Assembly: GCA_026397675.1 (NCBI GenBank)
Contig: JAPLUH010000409.1
Span: 1-20,015, forward strand
Reading direction: 5' to 3'
DNA length: 20,015 nucleotides
Source of the DNA: Verrucomicrobiota bacterium
GTDB lineage: Bacteria > Verrucomicrobiota > Verrucomicrobiia > Limisphaerales > UBA9464
Shown here: one piece after another, positions 1 to 9,139 of the stretch
Position numbering within the stretch: position 1 is the first letter of the stretch
Layout of the letters: every line of letters begins with the position of its first letter
Position numbers and translations under genes: made by a program
The notes under the pieces: model-generated
Seen by the model: the letters and a program-made list of their open reading frames with translations, nothing else
Databases searched by the model: none
What the model was told of the DNA's origin: nothing

Positions 1-1002
1 GAGAACGAATACAGTGCCAATTTCTTCGCTCATTCCGCGGACATCAACGGCGACGGTTGGACCGACATTTTGATCTTGGGTTTCCCTGGCGAGAATTCCT
101 GGTGGTTCGAGAACCCAGGCAAAGGCGTCACCACCCATTGGAAGCGCCATGTCGCGCTGGATGTCACCGACAACGAGTCCCCCCGCTGGGTGGACATCAC
201 TGGCGACGGTCATCCGGAAATTGTCTGCTCCAGCAAGGGGCACTACGGGTACGCCTCTCCGAATATTAAGAACCCCACAGCCCCGTTCACGTGGCATCCG
301 CTGTCACCCGACAAGAAGTACCACCGGTTCACCCATGGTCTCGGTGTGGGTGACGTCAATGGCGACGGCCGTATGGACCTGCTCGAAAAGGACGGTTGGT
401 GGGAGCAGCCGGCCTCGCTGGCTGGTGACCCGGTGTGGCAGCACCACCCGGTTTCCTTCGGCTTGGGCGGCTCGCAAATGTATGCCTATGACGTCAACGG
501 CGATGGGCTGAATGATGTGATCACCAGCCTCGCGGCCCACGGGTATGGATTGGCCTGGTATGAGCAGTCGAAGGTCGGCTCTGAGATTCACTTCAAGGAG
601 CACATCATCATGAACAAGGAGGTCTCTGAGAACGCCTACGGCGTGAAGTTCAGCCAACTCCATGGCATTGATTTGGTGGATATCGATGGCGACGGACTCA
701 AGGACATCGTGACCGGCAAGCGTTTCTGGGCACATGGGCCGACGGGCGATGCCGACTCCGGCGCCGCGCCGGTGCTTTACTGGTTCCAATTGCAACGAGG
801 GGCCGACCGGTCGGTAAACTTCGTGCCCCACATTATCGACGACGCTTCTGGGGTGGGCACCGAGGTGAAGGCGGTGGACTACAACCGTGATGGTTTGCCG
901 GACATCGTGGTGGGCAACAAGAAGGGGGTCTTCGTCTTCACCCACGCAGCCCGCAAGGTAGACCACGCCACCTGGGAGGCCGCTCAGCCCAAGAAGCACT
1001 GA
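1..1002 (+). CDS. FG-GAP/VCBS-type calcium-motif repeat protein, 3' part (5' end outside window)
   Basis: The reading frame is open from the first base, so the gene starts upstream of the window; 333 residues are visible. A TTG at position 70 could be taken as a start, but the frame before it already reads a repeat (DINGDGWTDI) and is clearly coding. Six copies of the calcium-binding loop D-x-[NTD]-x-DG appear, at visible residues about 14 (DINGDG), 65 (DITGDG), 118 and 164 (DVNGDG), 227 (DIDGDG) and 293 (DYNRDG, degenerate). Each is followed by a hydrophobic strand such as xDI or xDL. This is the pattern of FG-GAP/VCBS beta-propeller blades in secreted proteins, which are abundant in Verrucomicrobiota and Planctomycetota. 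No catalytic motif is seen, so a binding or structural role outside the cytoplasm is the best inference. The signal peptide would lie upstream. A likely terminator follows directly. Confidence 0.85.
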   Translation, partial: ENEYSANFFAHSADINGDGWTDILILGFPGENSWWFENPGKGVTTHWKRHVALDVTDNESPRWVDITGDGHPEIVCSSKGHYGYASPNIKNPTAPFTWHPLSPDKKYHRFTHGLGVGDVNGDGRMDLLEKDGWWEQPASLAGDPVWQHHPVSFGLGGSQMYAYDVNGDGLNDVITSLAAHGYGLAWYEQSKVGSEIHFKEHIIMNKEVSENAYGVKFSQLHGIDLVDIDGDGLKDIVTGKRFWAHGPTGDADSGAAPVLYWFQLQRGADRSVNFVPHIIDDASGVGTEVKAVDYNRDGLPDIVVGNKKGVFVFTHAARKVDHATWEAAQPKKH

Positions 1003-1027
1003 GCGTTCTCCGCTGGAGCTATCGATT

Positions 1028-1067
1028 GGTCCGATCCTGCGCTGTGGGATCGGGCCATTTTCATTTC
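1028..1067 (+). terminator. Probable Rho-independent terminator of the FG-GAP repeat gene
   Basis: A 10-bp stem pairs GGTCCGATCC (1028-1037) with GGATCGGGCC (1047-1056), with one G-U pair and a 9-nt loop. It is followed by ATTTTCATTT, a short interrupted T-run. It lies 26 bp after the stop codon of the upstream plus-strand gene and before the convergent subtilase gene end at 1132. The T-run is imperfect, and on the minus strand no T-run follows the stem, so it probably serves only the rightward gene. Confidence 0.6.
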
Positions 1068-1131
1068 TGCCGGTGATCTGGAAGGGGCTCGGCCCCCTTT
1101 GCGATAGAGCTGCGACGGAATTCTGTTCCCC

Positions 1132-4100
1132 TCAAGGCTGGACGCGCACCCGGAAGTAATAGCGACCCTGTCCCAGCAGTGCGGGGATGGTGTTGGTCAG
1201 TGGGCCGCCCGTCCCGATGCGTGGGTCGCTGGCGACGGTCCAGCGCTGCAAATCATCGCTAATCTCCAGCAAGTATTCTCGACGCGCCTGGCTGGGCCAG
1301 GAGACCCGGATCGGCGCATTCACTCCTCCGGAGGGGAGGTTGAGTCGGAGACTGGAAGCTGGATCTTTGGGATCGGTTCCCGCCTGGAACTCGGAGTAAT
1401 TGGAGAATCCATCGCCATCGGAATCAGTTCCGGGTGTGGCATCGTCTCCCAGAATGCGGCCAAAGTAGGTGTTTTCCCACAGGTCGGAGATCCCATTTTT
1501 ATTGGCATCGGGGAACTCGTAGCGGCCGTTAATCACCAGCGCGTTGGTGCTCACACGGTTCGTCACCGCAGGGGGGGTGAGGTAATGCTCCACGGGCGAC
1601 CATCGGACTACGTACTCGCCGGGAACCGCATTGGGCACATTGAACCAGCGGCCGGATCCGACAACCGCCGTGAAGTTGGTGGGCCCTCGGATATTGAATG
1701 TGGCTTGCGCCAAATTGTTGGTGATGGAGAACGACGACGATTGATTCTGAGTTAGGGAAATTTCCAGATCGTCCACAAACCAGCCCGGACGGTCGGTCGT
1801 TTCAAAACTCATGAGTTGGTAGTTGAAGCGGATCCGGACGACGTGCCCAGCGAATCGGCTGATGTCGACGTCCACTGCTTCCCAATCGGCTGAAACTTCT
1901 CCGAAACCGAAGCCCACGAGGTCGCTCCATTGAGCGCCATTGTTGGTGCTAATAGCCACCTGGCAGAGTTCGAAGTCCAAGAGGTCGCTACGTTCGGTGG
2001 TGTCGTACCAGGTGCGGAACTTCAGGCGGGCCGTGTTACCTCCCCGAAGGTCGATGGCCGGACTCAGCAGGTCGGCAATGGCCGTATCGACCGCTTGTCC
2101 TTCGAGGTTGGTGGCCCAGCAGTTGGTGCCGCTATGGGGGCGGATTCCGTATCGGTTGGACGGTGTGCCAAACTGCCAAGTGGTATTGAGCAAGCTCTCT
2201 CCGGTTTCGTCGTCGAAGGCCGTGTCATCGAAGGTGGCCCATCCCGACCGCCCCTTCTCCAGGGAGTCCTGCCAAGGGGCATCCAGAGGTCGCAGGGTGC
2301 GCAGGCGGAACGAGCGCCCCGCTAGACGCGCCGTCACCGCATTGCCGGCTTCATCTTGGCTTACGGGCAGGAAGTAGTAGTCACGATCGGGTTGGAGGCC
2401 CGAGATCTGGATTTCGTGCTCGGTGGTCAGGTCCGCCGAGTAGGCGGTGCGGGTGAGCAGTGAATCGTCGCCACTGCTCTCGCCGAAGCGCACCAGGGTG
2501 TCGGTAGGTTTGTCGGTGGTCCAAGAAATGGTCGCTTCATTGTAGGCCGGATCAAAAACTACCGCGCTAATCACTGGAGGCACTGTGTCGATGATGGCTT
2601 GGGCCGACAGGGCTACTCCGGAGGCGTTGTTGTAAGAGGCGTTAAGAAAATTCCCATTGGCGCAGCGCAGTCGTAGGGAGTTGGTGTCGGTCGCCGTGGT
2701 GCCCAGGGTGATCCGGCCCCGAAACACACCTTTCAAAGGGGTCTCGGCCAAGGGTAACTCAAACCCTTTTGAATCTGAGGTGCTAGTGATTTGTAATGTG
2801 ACCCGTTTCTGCCCCGAACGGGCCGCGTCATTCACCTCGATCATGGCGGCCGAAGGCAGCGTGTAGGCCGGTTGGTGAAAGGTCACACTCGAGCCACCGC
2901 GCAATCCCGGCACCAGAAAGTCGAGGGCCCGGCCGAGCACGGTAATCTTGTTGTTCGGGGCTTCCGCCTCTGTCGGAAGGGACTCCCACGGGATCGACAG
3001 AAAAACCACCCGTCCTGGACTGTCATTGCCGGTCCGCGGATAGCGCAGGCCGATGATCCGTCCCTCGTCTTGGGTGAGGATGGAGGCCGCATCGCCCGTG
3101 GGTCGCAGGGCGTCTGGGAAGGTCGAAAAGTCGAGCAGCGACCCAAGGTCAGGGAACTCCTGATAATCCAGATCAATGGCCAGGCCGGCGGTGATCGGAT
3201 CTCCGTTGATGCCGTTAACGAGGGTGGCACCCACATCTTCGGTGAAGTCGGCCACGTGCAGCACATTGGTGCGGAACGACTGCTCCGCCGGAGACAATCG
3301 GCTCAAGACCTCGGAGGACGCCGCGAAGAGCGATCCCCCACCGGCGACATAGGTCGACAGTCCGGAGGCCAAGCCTGCGGGCAGGGTCGCCAGATCTTCG
3401 GGACGCCAGAGGACCACGCGGTATGCGGAGAGCAGGGCGGCGGAAGGGACGGTGTTGGTCTCGGCAAAGTTCCAGACTTCGTAATCGATGCCGAGGGCGT
3501 CGAGGGGTTGGGTCCAGTGTTCGATGCCGGGGAAGGGCAGGTTCAGTTGCTCGAAGGTGGTCTCGGGTGAGTACAGCAAAAGGGCTTTCGCCGGCCGGGT
3601 CGCTGTAAAGAAGTAGTACCGCCCTGCGTTGTCGTTGGTTTGCCCATTGCCCGCTCCGTCCGTCGCCACGATGAAGTAGCGGTAAATCTGGTCCGGCACC
3701 AATTCTGGCAGGAACAGCTCGGGTGAGGTGCGGAAGAAGGCATTTGTCACAGTGAAGGCGGGTCCATTGATCGGGTTAATGACCGCGATCGATCTCACTG
3801 GTTCGCTGGCGTTGAAACGCAAGGTGGTCCGACCAAAACGCTGGATGGCCCGGACTGAATCGAGCACGGGCGGGTTGAGGTCGATGGTGGCGCTCCGAGT
3901 GCGGAGGCCCGCCGGTGAGGCGTCGGTGTACGAAATGGTGAGGGTGTTCCCGTTGGCCACCGTCAGGCTGCCTGCCTTCGTGGACGTGACCAGCGATACG
4001 GCCCCAGTGAACGTGCCGCCTGAGCCACTGGGCAGGAGGGTGAGGGTCAGCGGGACTGGCTGCGAATCGGAGGCGACGGTGACCGTGGCGCTCGCCTGAT

Positions 4101-6309
4101 TGCGCAAATCGGTGTCCACCAGTCGAATTTGGGCGATAGACGGGGCCGGATAGGTCTCTTTGTCCCACGAGACGACCCCCTCGCCGGGGAAGGGGATTTG
4201 GCCGGAGGCCACTAGGGCGAAGTCTTGTTCCGGTGTGGCATTGGTCCGGCCGTGGACATCTTGGAGCACCCGTTGGGCCCGGACTCGGAGGATCCATTCG
4301 CCGGCGGCCGGATTGCTAATCCAAACGCCTTCCACGTTGTTGATCCGGTCGCCCTCAGCGGTGTCGGCCATGGATTCGCCATCGAGAAAGGCGTTACCCC
4401 GGAAGATGCGGCCATCGGGCGAGACCACCTCTAGGTCCAGGTCGTTGACTAAGGCCGGGATGGCGGCAGGAAGCCCAGGCACGTCGGTGTAGGCGAGGGT
4501 GACTTTCAGCGCATCGTCGGCCCCCACGATGAGTCGTTTTTCGGAGAAGGCTCCCGTTTTTAGCCCGAGGCCCTGATCGGTAAAATTGAAGCGGCGCTCT
4601 CCGGTGATGAGCGCGGCCACATCGCATCGACCCCATCCCTCGTCATTGTTGGGAACCGGGGGCGTGCCGCCGACCACCAGCATGGTACCGGCCTCCTCAT
4701 CGTCGGTGTCGACGGGCACTTCGCCCGAAGTCATGTCGACGGCCGAATTAATGAGCGAGGCCTTCACCAGAGCGGGCGATGGGGTGAGTCCACCTTGAGT
4801 CTCCCGGTACCACTGCACAAACACCGCGCAGGCTCCGCTGATATGTGGACCCGCCTGGGAGGTGCCCCCTTGAAAAAGGTAGTTCTCGTCAATCCCGAGC
4901 CAGGCATTGGCGTCGCTGGCGAATTGGCTTTTGAGCGAGGCAATCCAGGTACCCGGTGCGGTGATGTCGGGTTTGATGCGGCCGTCTTCAGCCGGACCGC
5001 GGCTGGAGAAATCAGCCATGGTCTCAGACCCCTCCGCATAGAGCGCCAAATCGAAGCGGTCGTTCTGGCAGGCGCCAGTGGCGATCACGTTTTTAGCCAC
5101 GGCCGGTGAACCGATGGTCTGCTCGCCAGGCCCTGAATTGCCGGCGCTGAATTCGAGGATGTAGGGTTGTTCTCCAGGAGTCCGTGAATCGGCGTCCCGC
5201 ACCAACGCATCAAATTCAGCGGCGCTGAGGTCGTAGCGTCCTTGCGTGTCGTCACCCCAGGAGTTGGATCCGACATACGCTCCGCTGCGGACGGCATCTC
5301 GGGTTAAGGCTTCATAACTGGGGGGCGCGTAGTACTCACCGGTTCCGTCGAAAATGCGCTGGGCCACGAGGTGCGCTCCGGGAGCCACGCCCAAGCCCCA
5401 GAGGTAACCGTTGCCATCTTGGGTGCCAATGGCACCGCTGCCGGCGACGATTCCGGCGCAGTGCGTGCCGTGGCTGTGTTCGTCGGAGGCATCCTCCAGG
5501 CCGCCGTAGGCAAAGAAGGCATCCACCCGTCCGTTGAGATCCAGGTGCATGGACTCGGTTTCACCCGTGTCGAGGCCGGAGTCGGCGACCGCGACGGTGA
5601 CCCCGCGTCCATCAAAGCCCAAATTGTGGACTTGGGCGGGTTTTCCGGGAGTGCCGTCATCGCCCATCAGGAGTTCGGTGGCGATCTCGTCTACGAGCTT
5701 CATTCGGCCCGCAGGCTCAATCCACAGCACCGTCTCCGATCGCGCTAGCTCCAGGATGCGCCCGGGACTGGTCGTGCCACCCAGAAAGATACCGAAGGCG
5801 GTCTCGCTGCGGTGGACAGGCCCGCTGAACTGGCGCAGCGCTGAAATCAATGCAGCGGGCGGGGTCTGAGGTCTGAGCAGCAGGCGGATGTTTCGGGGGG
5901 CTCGGGGCTCGGCGGCCATCGCGGCGGTCAGGCGGCGGTCCATTCGCCACTCGGGTTGGTATTCGCCCAGCCACCGGACGAACGGAATGGCCCGGATCTC
6001 CGCCGTCGAGGCGGCGTCGAGGTGGCAAACAAAGGAGTCGTCCGGAACCGGGTTTAGCAGGCGCAGCCGTTTGGACTGCAGGGTTTCACGGTGTTCGGCT
6101 GAGAGGGGGCCCTCCAACTGGATGAGGAACAGGCCAGAGACGGGAGGTTTTCCGGCCGTCACGGCGGCGGTCCGAGCTTTGGAATTGGGTGCAGGCGGGG
6201 TGGTGACCGTGGAATTGCGCAGTCGGATGAACCGGGCGTCTTGCGCGGTGGCGGAGATGAGACAGCTCAACGCGACGACAAAGCCCGCGATCCATCCACG
6301 GAGAAGCAT
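1132..6309 (-). CDS. Secreted multidomain subtilisin-like serine protease (S8, Kp43-like), 1725 aa
   Basis: A secreted endopeptidase. Residues 1 to about 22 form a signal peptide (hydrophobic core, then SATAQ). A prodomain-like region runs to about 210. The catalytic triad is complete: D243 in VADSGLD, H280 in HGTHCAG and S484 in GGTSQAG, with the oxyanion Asn at N391 (SAGNSG). Residues about 575-705 match the C-terminal beta-barrel of Kp43-type subtilases (NDLDLEV, NNVEGV). Later modules are a beta-sandwich at about 715-795, an amidotransferase/ThuA-like alpha-beta region at about 905-1135, a second sandwich like the first at about 1150-1235, a fibronectin-III-like domain at about 1244-1335 (YNEATISWTTDKPTDTLVRF), an immune-inhibitor-A/MAM-like jelly roll at about 1340-1520, a calcium-type TDSDGDGFSNYSEFQAGTDP motif near 1628, and a C-terminal strand module ending YYFRVRVQP. 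The first part is secure; the later domain names rest on sequence patterns. No Shine-Dalgarno motif precedes the ATG. It is probably exported to digest protein outside the cell. Confidence 0.93.
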   Translation of the reverse strand: MLLRGWIAGFVVALSCLISATAQDARFIRLRNSTVTTPPAPNSKARTAAVTAGKPPVSGLFLIQLEGPLSAEHRETLQSKRLRLLNPVPDDSFVCHLDAASTAEIRAIPFVRWLGEYQPEWRMDRRLTAAMAAEPRAPRNIRLLLRPQTPPAALISALRQFSGPVHRSETAFGIFLGGTTSPGRILELARSETVLWIEPAGRMKLVDEIATELLMGDDGTPGKPAQVHNLGFDGRGVTVAVADSGLDTGETESMHLDLNGRVDAFFAYGGLEDASDEHSHGTHCAGIVAGSGAIGTQDGNGYLWGLGVAPGAHLVAQRIFDGTGEYYAPPSYEALTRDAVRSGAYVGSNSWGDDTQGRYDLSAAEFDALVRDADSRTPGEQPYILEFSAGNSGPGEQTIGSPAVAKNVIATGACQNDRFDLALYAEGSETMADFSSRGPAEDGRIKPDITAPGTWIASLKSQFASDANAWLGIDENYLFQGGTSQAGPHISGACAVFVQWYRETQGGLTPSPALVKASLINSAVDMTSGEVPVDTDDEEAGTMLVVGGTPPVPNNDEGWGRCDVAALITGERRFNFTDQGLGLKTGAFSEKRLIVGADDALKVTLAYTDVPGLPAAIPALVNDLDLEVVSPDGRIFRGNAFLDGESMADTAEGDRINNVEGVWISNPAAGEWILRVRAQRVLQDVHGRTNATPEQDFALVASGQIPFPGEGVVSWDKETYPAPSIAQIRLVDTDLRNQASATVTVASDSQPVPLTLTLLPSGSGGTFTGAVSLVTSTKAGSLTVANGNTLTISYTDASPAGLRTRSATIDLNPPVLDSVRAIQRFGRTTLRFNASEPVRSIAVINPINGPAFTVTNAFFRTSPELFLPELVPDQIYRYFIVATDGAGNGQTNDNAGRYYFFTATRPAKALLLYSPETTFEQLNLPFPGIEHWTQPLDALGIDYEVWNFAETNTVPSAALLSAYRVVLWRPEDLATLPAGLASGLSTYVAGGGSLFAASSEVLSRLSPAEQSFRTNVLHVADFTEDVGATLVNGINGDPITAGLAIDLDYQEFPDLGSLLDFSTFPDALRPTGDAASILTQDEGRIIGLRYPRTGNDSPGRVVFLSIPWESLPTEAEAPNNKITVLGRALDFLVPGLRGGSSVTFHQPAYTLPSAAMIEVNDAARSGQKRVTLQITSTSDSKGFELPLAETPLKGVFRGRITLGTTATDTNSLRLRCANGNFLNASYNNASGVALSAQAIIDTVPPVISAVVFDPAYNEATISWTTDKPTDTLVRFGESSGDDSLLTRTAYSADLTTEHEIQISGLQPDRDYYFLPVSQDEAGNAVTARLAGRSFRLRTLRPLDAPWQDSLEKGRSGWATFDDTAFDDETGESLLNTTWQFGTPSNRYGIRPHSGTNCWATNLEGQAVDTAIADLLSPAIDLRGGNTARLKFRTWYDTTERSDLLDFELCQVAISTNNGAQWSDLVGFGFGEVSADWEAVDVDISRFAGHVVRIRFNYQLMSFETTDRPGWFVDDLEISLTQNQSSSFSITNNLAQATFNIRGPTNFTAVVGSGRWFNVPNAVPGEYVVRWSPVEHYLTPPAVTNRVSTNALVINGRYEFPDANKNGISDLWENTYFGRILGDDATPGTDSDGDGFSNYSEFQAGTDPKDPASSLRLNLPSGGVNAPIRVSWPSQARREYLLEISDDLQRWTVASDPRIGTGGPLTNTIPALLGQGRYYFRVRVQP

Positions 6310-6485
6310 GAATGAAAGACTAGACGTCGATCGGTCGCTTCACAAGGCGCCGTCGGGCACCCCATGAGCTAAAACTCCTGACGTTCCAAAAAAACTCTGG
6401 GGTCGATCGAGTGCGGATCGCCGGTAGAGGCGTGCATCGGTTTTGCCCCTGTTGGTTCTGCTGGTTCCGATTCTCAAACATCCCA

Positions 6486-8069
6486 ATGAAACCTTTTGTC
6501 AAAGGAGACCTGGACGGCTTTTTCGCCCTGGGCCTCGACAGCCTTGTGAACTTGCTGCTGATGACCGGCTTCTGCCTGGGACTGCTGGGGTTTTCTCCGG
6601 AATTGTACTTTGGCCGCATCCTTCCGGCTTCGGCGGTCGGTCTGGTCTTCGGGAACCTCATGTACGCCCGCCAAGCCTTGCGATTGGCGGCTCGGGAGGG
6701 GCGGGATGATGTTTGTGCGCTGCCCTACGGCTTCAATTTGGTCACGGTGATTATCTATTCGCTGCTGGTCATGTACCCCGCGCAGCAAATGGCCCTCGCT
6801 CAGGGCCTACCGAAGCCCAAGGCCGACGAGATCGCTTGGTTGGCCGGAATCGCCGCCTGCGTGGGATCGGGCCTGATCGAGTTCGCGGGGTCGTTCTTCT
6901 TGCACCACCTGCGACGCGTCACGCCGTTAGCCGCTCTATTGGCTGCACTGGCCGGCATCGGCGTGTTCTTCATCGCCATGGATTTCCTGTTCCGGGCCTG
7001 GGTCTATCCACTCATCGGCATGGGAACCTTGGCCATTGCCTTGGTGGTCTATTATGGCGGCTACCGTTTCAAAGGCGGTATCCCGGGCGGACTGGTAATT
7101 GTTTCGTTGGGAACCCTCGGAGCCTGGGGGCTGAACTGGGCGGGATTGCCCTCACCAGCCCCGGCCTATCCGCTGAACTTGAGTCATCTCGGGCTGCACC
7201 TTCCCGTGCCGGCCTTGAAAGCGCTTCGGGACAGCCTGCCGTATCTCTTGCCCTTCTTCAGCATCATCTTGCCTATGGGCGTGGTGAACGTGGTGGGATC
7301 CATGCAGGTGTTGGGTTCGGCGGAGGCGGCGGGCGATCGCTATGAAACACGCCCCTCCTTAATCATCAATGGAGTGGGAACCCTGCTCTCGGCGGTGTTC
7401 GGGTCGCCGTATCCCACGACCCTCTACATCGGCCATCCCGGTTGGAAGGCCATCGGTTCCAGGGCGGGGTACTCGACCCTCAATGCCATTTTCGTGACCC
7501 TCGTTTGCCTGACCGGATCCCTGAGTCTTTTGGCCTGGTCCATCCCGGTGGAAGCGGGCATGGCCATCCTGATTTGGATCGGCATTTCAATGGGAACTCA
7601 GGCGATGGATGCCATTCCACGCCGACACATTCCGGCCGTCATCGTCGGCCTTTTTCCGGCCATCGCCGGGTATTGTGCTCTGGTAGCAAAGAACGTCATG
7701 GCTGGCGTCGGCGTCGGTACGGTGGCCAATCCCTTCCGACAGGAACTGCTCGATAGCATCCTCAAGGCGCGCAACTTTCATGCGGAGGGCATGTTTGCCC
7801 TCGAGCAGGGATATTTCTTGAGTTGCCTCATCTTGTCCGCGGCGACCGTGTGCATCATCGACCAGAAATTCCGCCAGGCGGCCGTGTGGTTCGCCGCAGG
7901 CGCGCTGCTGGCGGCCATTGGCTTCATCCACAGCTTCGGATTTATCACCGCCGACATCGTTGGGGTGCTCAAGCCGGGCTGGAAATGGGTGATCGGCTAC
8001 CTGGCCATGTCGGGCGTGATGCTCGCGGTGCCCGTGTTCATGGAAAAATCATCCCACGAAGCGGTTTGA
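6486..8069 (+). CDS. AzgA/NCS2-like purine-type permease, 527 aa
   Basis: An inner-membrane transporter with about 13-14 hydrophobic segments covering almost the full length. Near the N-terminus it carries GDLDGFFALGLDSL and later DDVCALPYGFN. At residues 306-317 it has GSPYPTTLYIGH, which occupies the place of the TSTVTTYIES-type segment of AzgA/NCS2 nucleobase permeases. I recognise this as the 'xanthine/uracil/vitamin C permease' group related to AzgA. The substrate is not proven, but a nucleobase is the natural guess, and the convergent neighbour is an adenosine/adenine deaminase. I chose ATG 6486 over the GTG at 6411 because the extra 25 residues (rich in Cys, Phe and Trp) look unlike the family N-terminus. 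No Shine-Dalgarno motif is visible. The last 21 bp overlap the deaminase gene, tail to tail. The gene is transcribed away from the subtilase across a 176-bp gap. Confidence 0.85.
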   Translation: MKPFVKGDLDGFFALGLDSLVNLLLMTGFCLGLLGFSPELYFGRILPASAVGLVFGNLMYARQALRLAAREGRDDVCALPYGFNLVTVIIYSLLVMYPAQQMALAQGLPKPKADEIAWLAGIAACVGSGLIEFAGSFFLHHLRRVTPLAALLAALAGIGVFFIAMDFLFRAWVYPLIGMGTLAIALVVYYGGYRFKGGIPGGLVIVSLGTLGAWGLNWAGLPSPAPAYPLNLSHLGLHLPVPALKALRDSLPYLLPFFSIILPMGVVNVVGSMQVLGSAEAAGDRYETRPSLIINGVGTLLSAVFGSPYPTTLYIGHPGWKAIGSRAGYSTLNAIFVTLVCLTGSLSLLAWSIPVEAGMAILIWIGISMGTQAMDAIPRRHIPAVIVGLFPAIAGYCALVAKNVMAGVGVGTVANPFRQELLDSILKARNFHAEGMFALEQGYFLSCLILSAATVCIIDQKFRQAAVWFAAGALLAAIGFIHSFGFITADIVGVLKPGWKWVIGYLAMSGVMLAVPVFMEKSSHEAV

Positions 8070-9107
8070 CCCCTCGGCGATCGCCAAGTCCAGGGACTCG
8101 GCCGCCACAAAGGCCCGCCACTCGGCCACCAGCGCCTGTTTTTTCTCCGGACTGAGCAGGGCGATTTCGATGCCGTTCAGGGCGATCCGCGCCAGCTCGG
8201 CTTTTGAAAAACCCAACTCCTGATGGAGTGCGAAGTACTCCTCCTCCAATCGGTTTCCGAAGAAGAAGGTGTCGTCGGAGTTGATGGTGACCGGCACGCC
8301 GGCGTCGAAGAGGGCCCGGATGGGATGGGCAGCCATGGAGGGGACTCCCTGCACAGCCAGCTTCACGTTGCTAATCGGGCAGACATCCAGGGTGATGCGC
8401 TGACGAGCCAGATGACGCACCAGTTCCGGATCCTCGATCGATCGCACCCCGTGCTCGATCCGGCGGACACCGAGGTTGTCGAGGATCCAGCGCACGAAGG
8501 GGGCGGGCATGAACTCGCCGGCGTGGGCCTTGGTTGACTTGCCAGCCGCGAGCGCTCGATGCCAGACATCGATGCTCCAGGTCTCCATCCGCCAGTACTC
8601 TGGTCCGTGCAGGTCGATGCCGGCGAGGTCGTCCCAGCCCAGTGCCGCCTCGATGAGCTCACCATGCATGGCATAGTCGTTGTGGCACATGCCGGCGAAG
8701 ATCCGGACTTCCATTCCCGGAGGGGCCGCCTGACGGATGGCGGCCAAGATCTCCGGTCCGGAATCGTTCACCGCAGCCAGTCCGGGCAGGTGGATGCTGG
8801 TCTCGACATAGCGGGTGCCCTGTTCGGCACAAGTGGCCAAGACGATCTTGGCCGCATCGTGGTAGCGCTGGGCCGACGTGTAGAAGTTCATGCAGTACTC
8901 GTCGTACAGCCCCATGAACTGATCGAAGCTCGTGTACCGGAATTCCGGAGACCAGAAGGGCGGAGGAGCGCTGAAGCGTTCCGGTTCAAGTTCCCGCAGC
9001 AGTTCGATGGGGGTCGAACCTTCGAGGTGCAGGTGGGTCTCGGTCTTGGGCATTGTCCGCACGAATCGGGTGAACTCGGCGGAGGCGGTGTAGTGAGGAA
9101 TTCGCAT
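8049..9107 (-). CDS. Adenosine/adenine deaminase family protein, 352 aa
   Basis: A zinc-dependent amidohydrolase that would remove the 6-amino group of an adenine-type ring. All metal and catalytic positions of the family are present: HLH at residues 25-27 (ETHLHLEGS), H195 and E198 in HAGE, H219 in RIEHG, and D278/D279 in NSDDT. CPISNVKL at 243-250 matches the CPLSNxKL form typical of adenine deaminases better than the CPTSN form of most adenosine deaminases, so adenine or a related free base is the more likely substrate. An aminodeoxyfutalosine-type role cannot be excluded. The start at 9107 gives the usual family length. ATGs at 9137 and further upstream would extend it, and the longest frame would run into the P450 gene. 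The P450 stop is 32 bp upstream of the chosen start, which suggests co-transcription. Confidence 0.88.
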   Translation of the reverse strand: MRIPHYTASAEFTRFVRTMPKTETHLHLEGSTPIELLRELEPERFSAPPPFWSPEFRYTSFDQFMGLYDEYCMNFYTSAQRYHDAAKIVLATCAEQGTRYVETSIHLPGLAAVNDSGPEILAAIRQAAPPGMEVRIFAGMCHNDYAMHGELIEAALGWDDLAGIDLHGPEYWRMETWSIDVWHRALAAGKSTKAHAGEFMPAPFVRWILDNLGVRRIEHGVRSIEDPELVRHLARQRITLDVCPISNVKLAVQGVPSMAAHPIRALFDAGVPVTINSDDTFFFGNRLEEEYFALHQELGFSKAELARIALNGIEIALLSPEKKQALVAEWRAFVAAESLDLAIAEGSNRFVG

Positions 9108-9139
9108 GGCGATAGAACGGCTGGAGGAATACCCCATGG

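Noticed and set aside
304..999. 231-codon minus-strand frame opposite the FG-GAP repeat gene
   Set aside because: It lies fully within the plus-strand gene, whose repeated calcium motifs are clear; the opposite translation has no recognisable motifs and is a typical shadow in GC-rich DNA.
1082..1099. Hairpin AAGGGG/CCCCTT between the convergent first two genes
   Set aside because: The stem is short and no T-run follows on either strand, so it is not called as a terminator for the subtilase gene.
6411..6485. GTG start that would lengthen the permease by 25 residues
   Set aside because: The extra segment is Cys/Trp/Phe-rich and unlike the family N-terminus, which begins close to the ATG at 6486 with the GDLDGFF segment.
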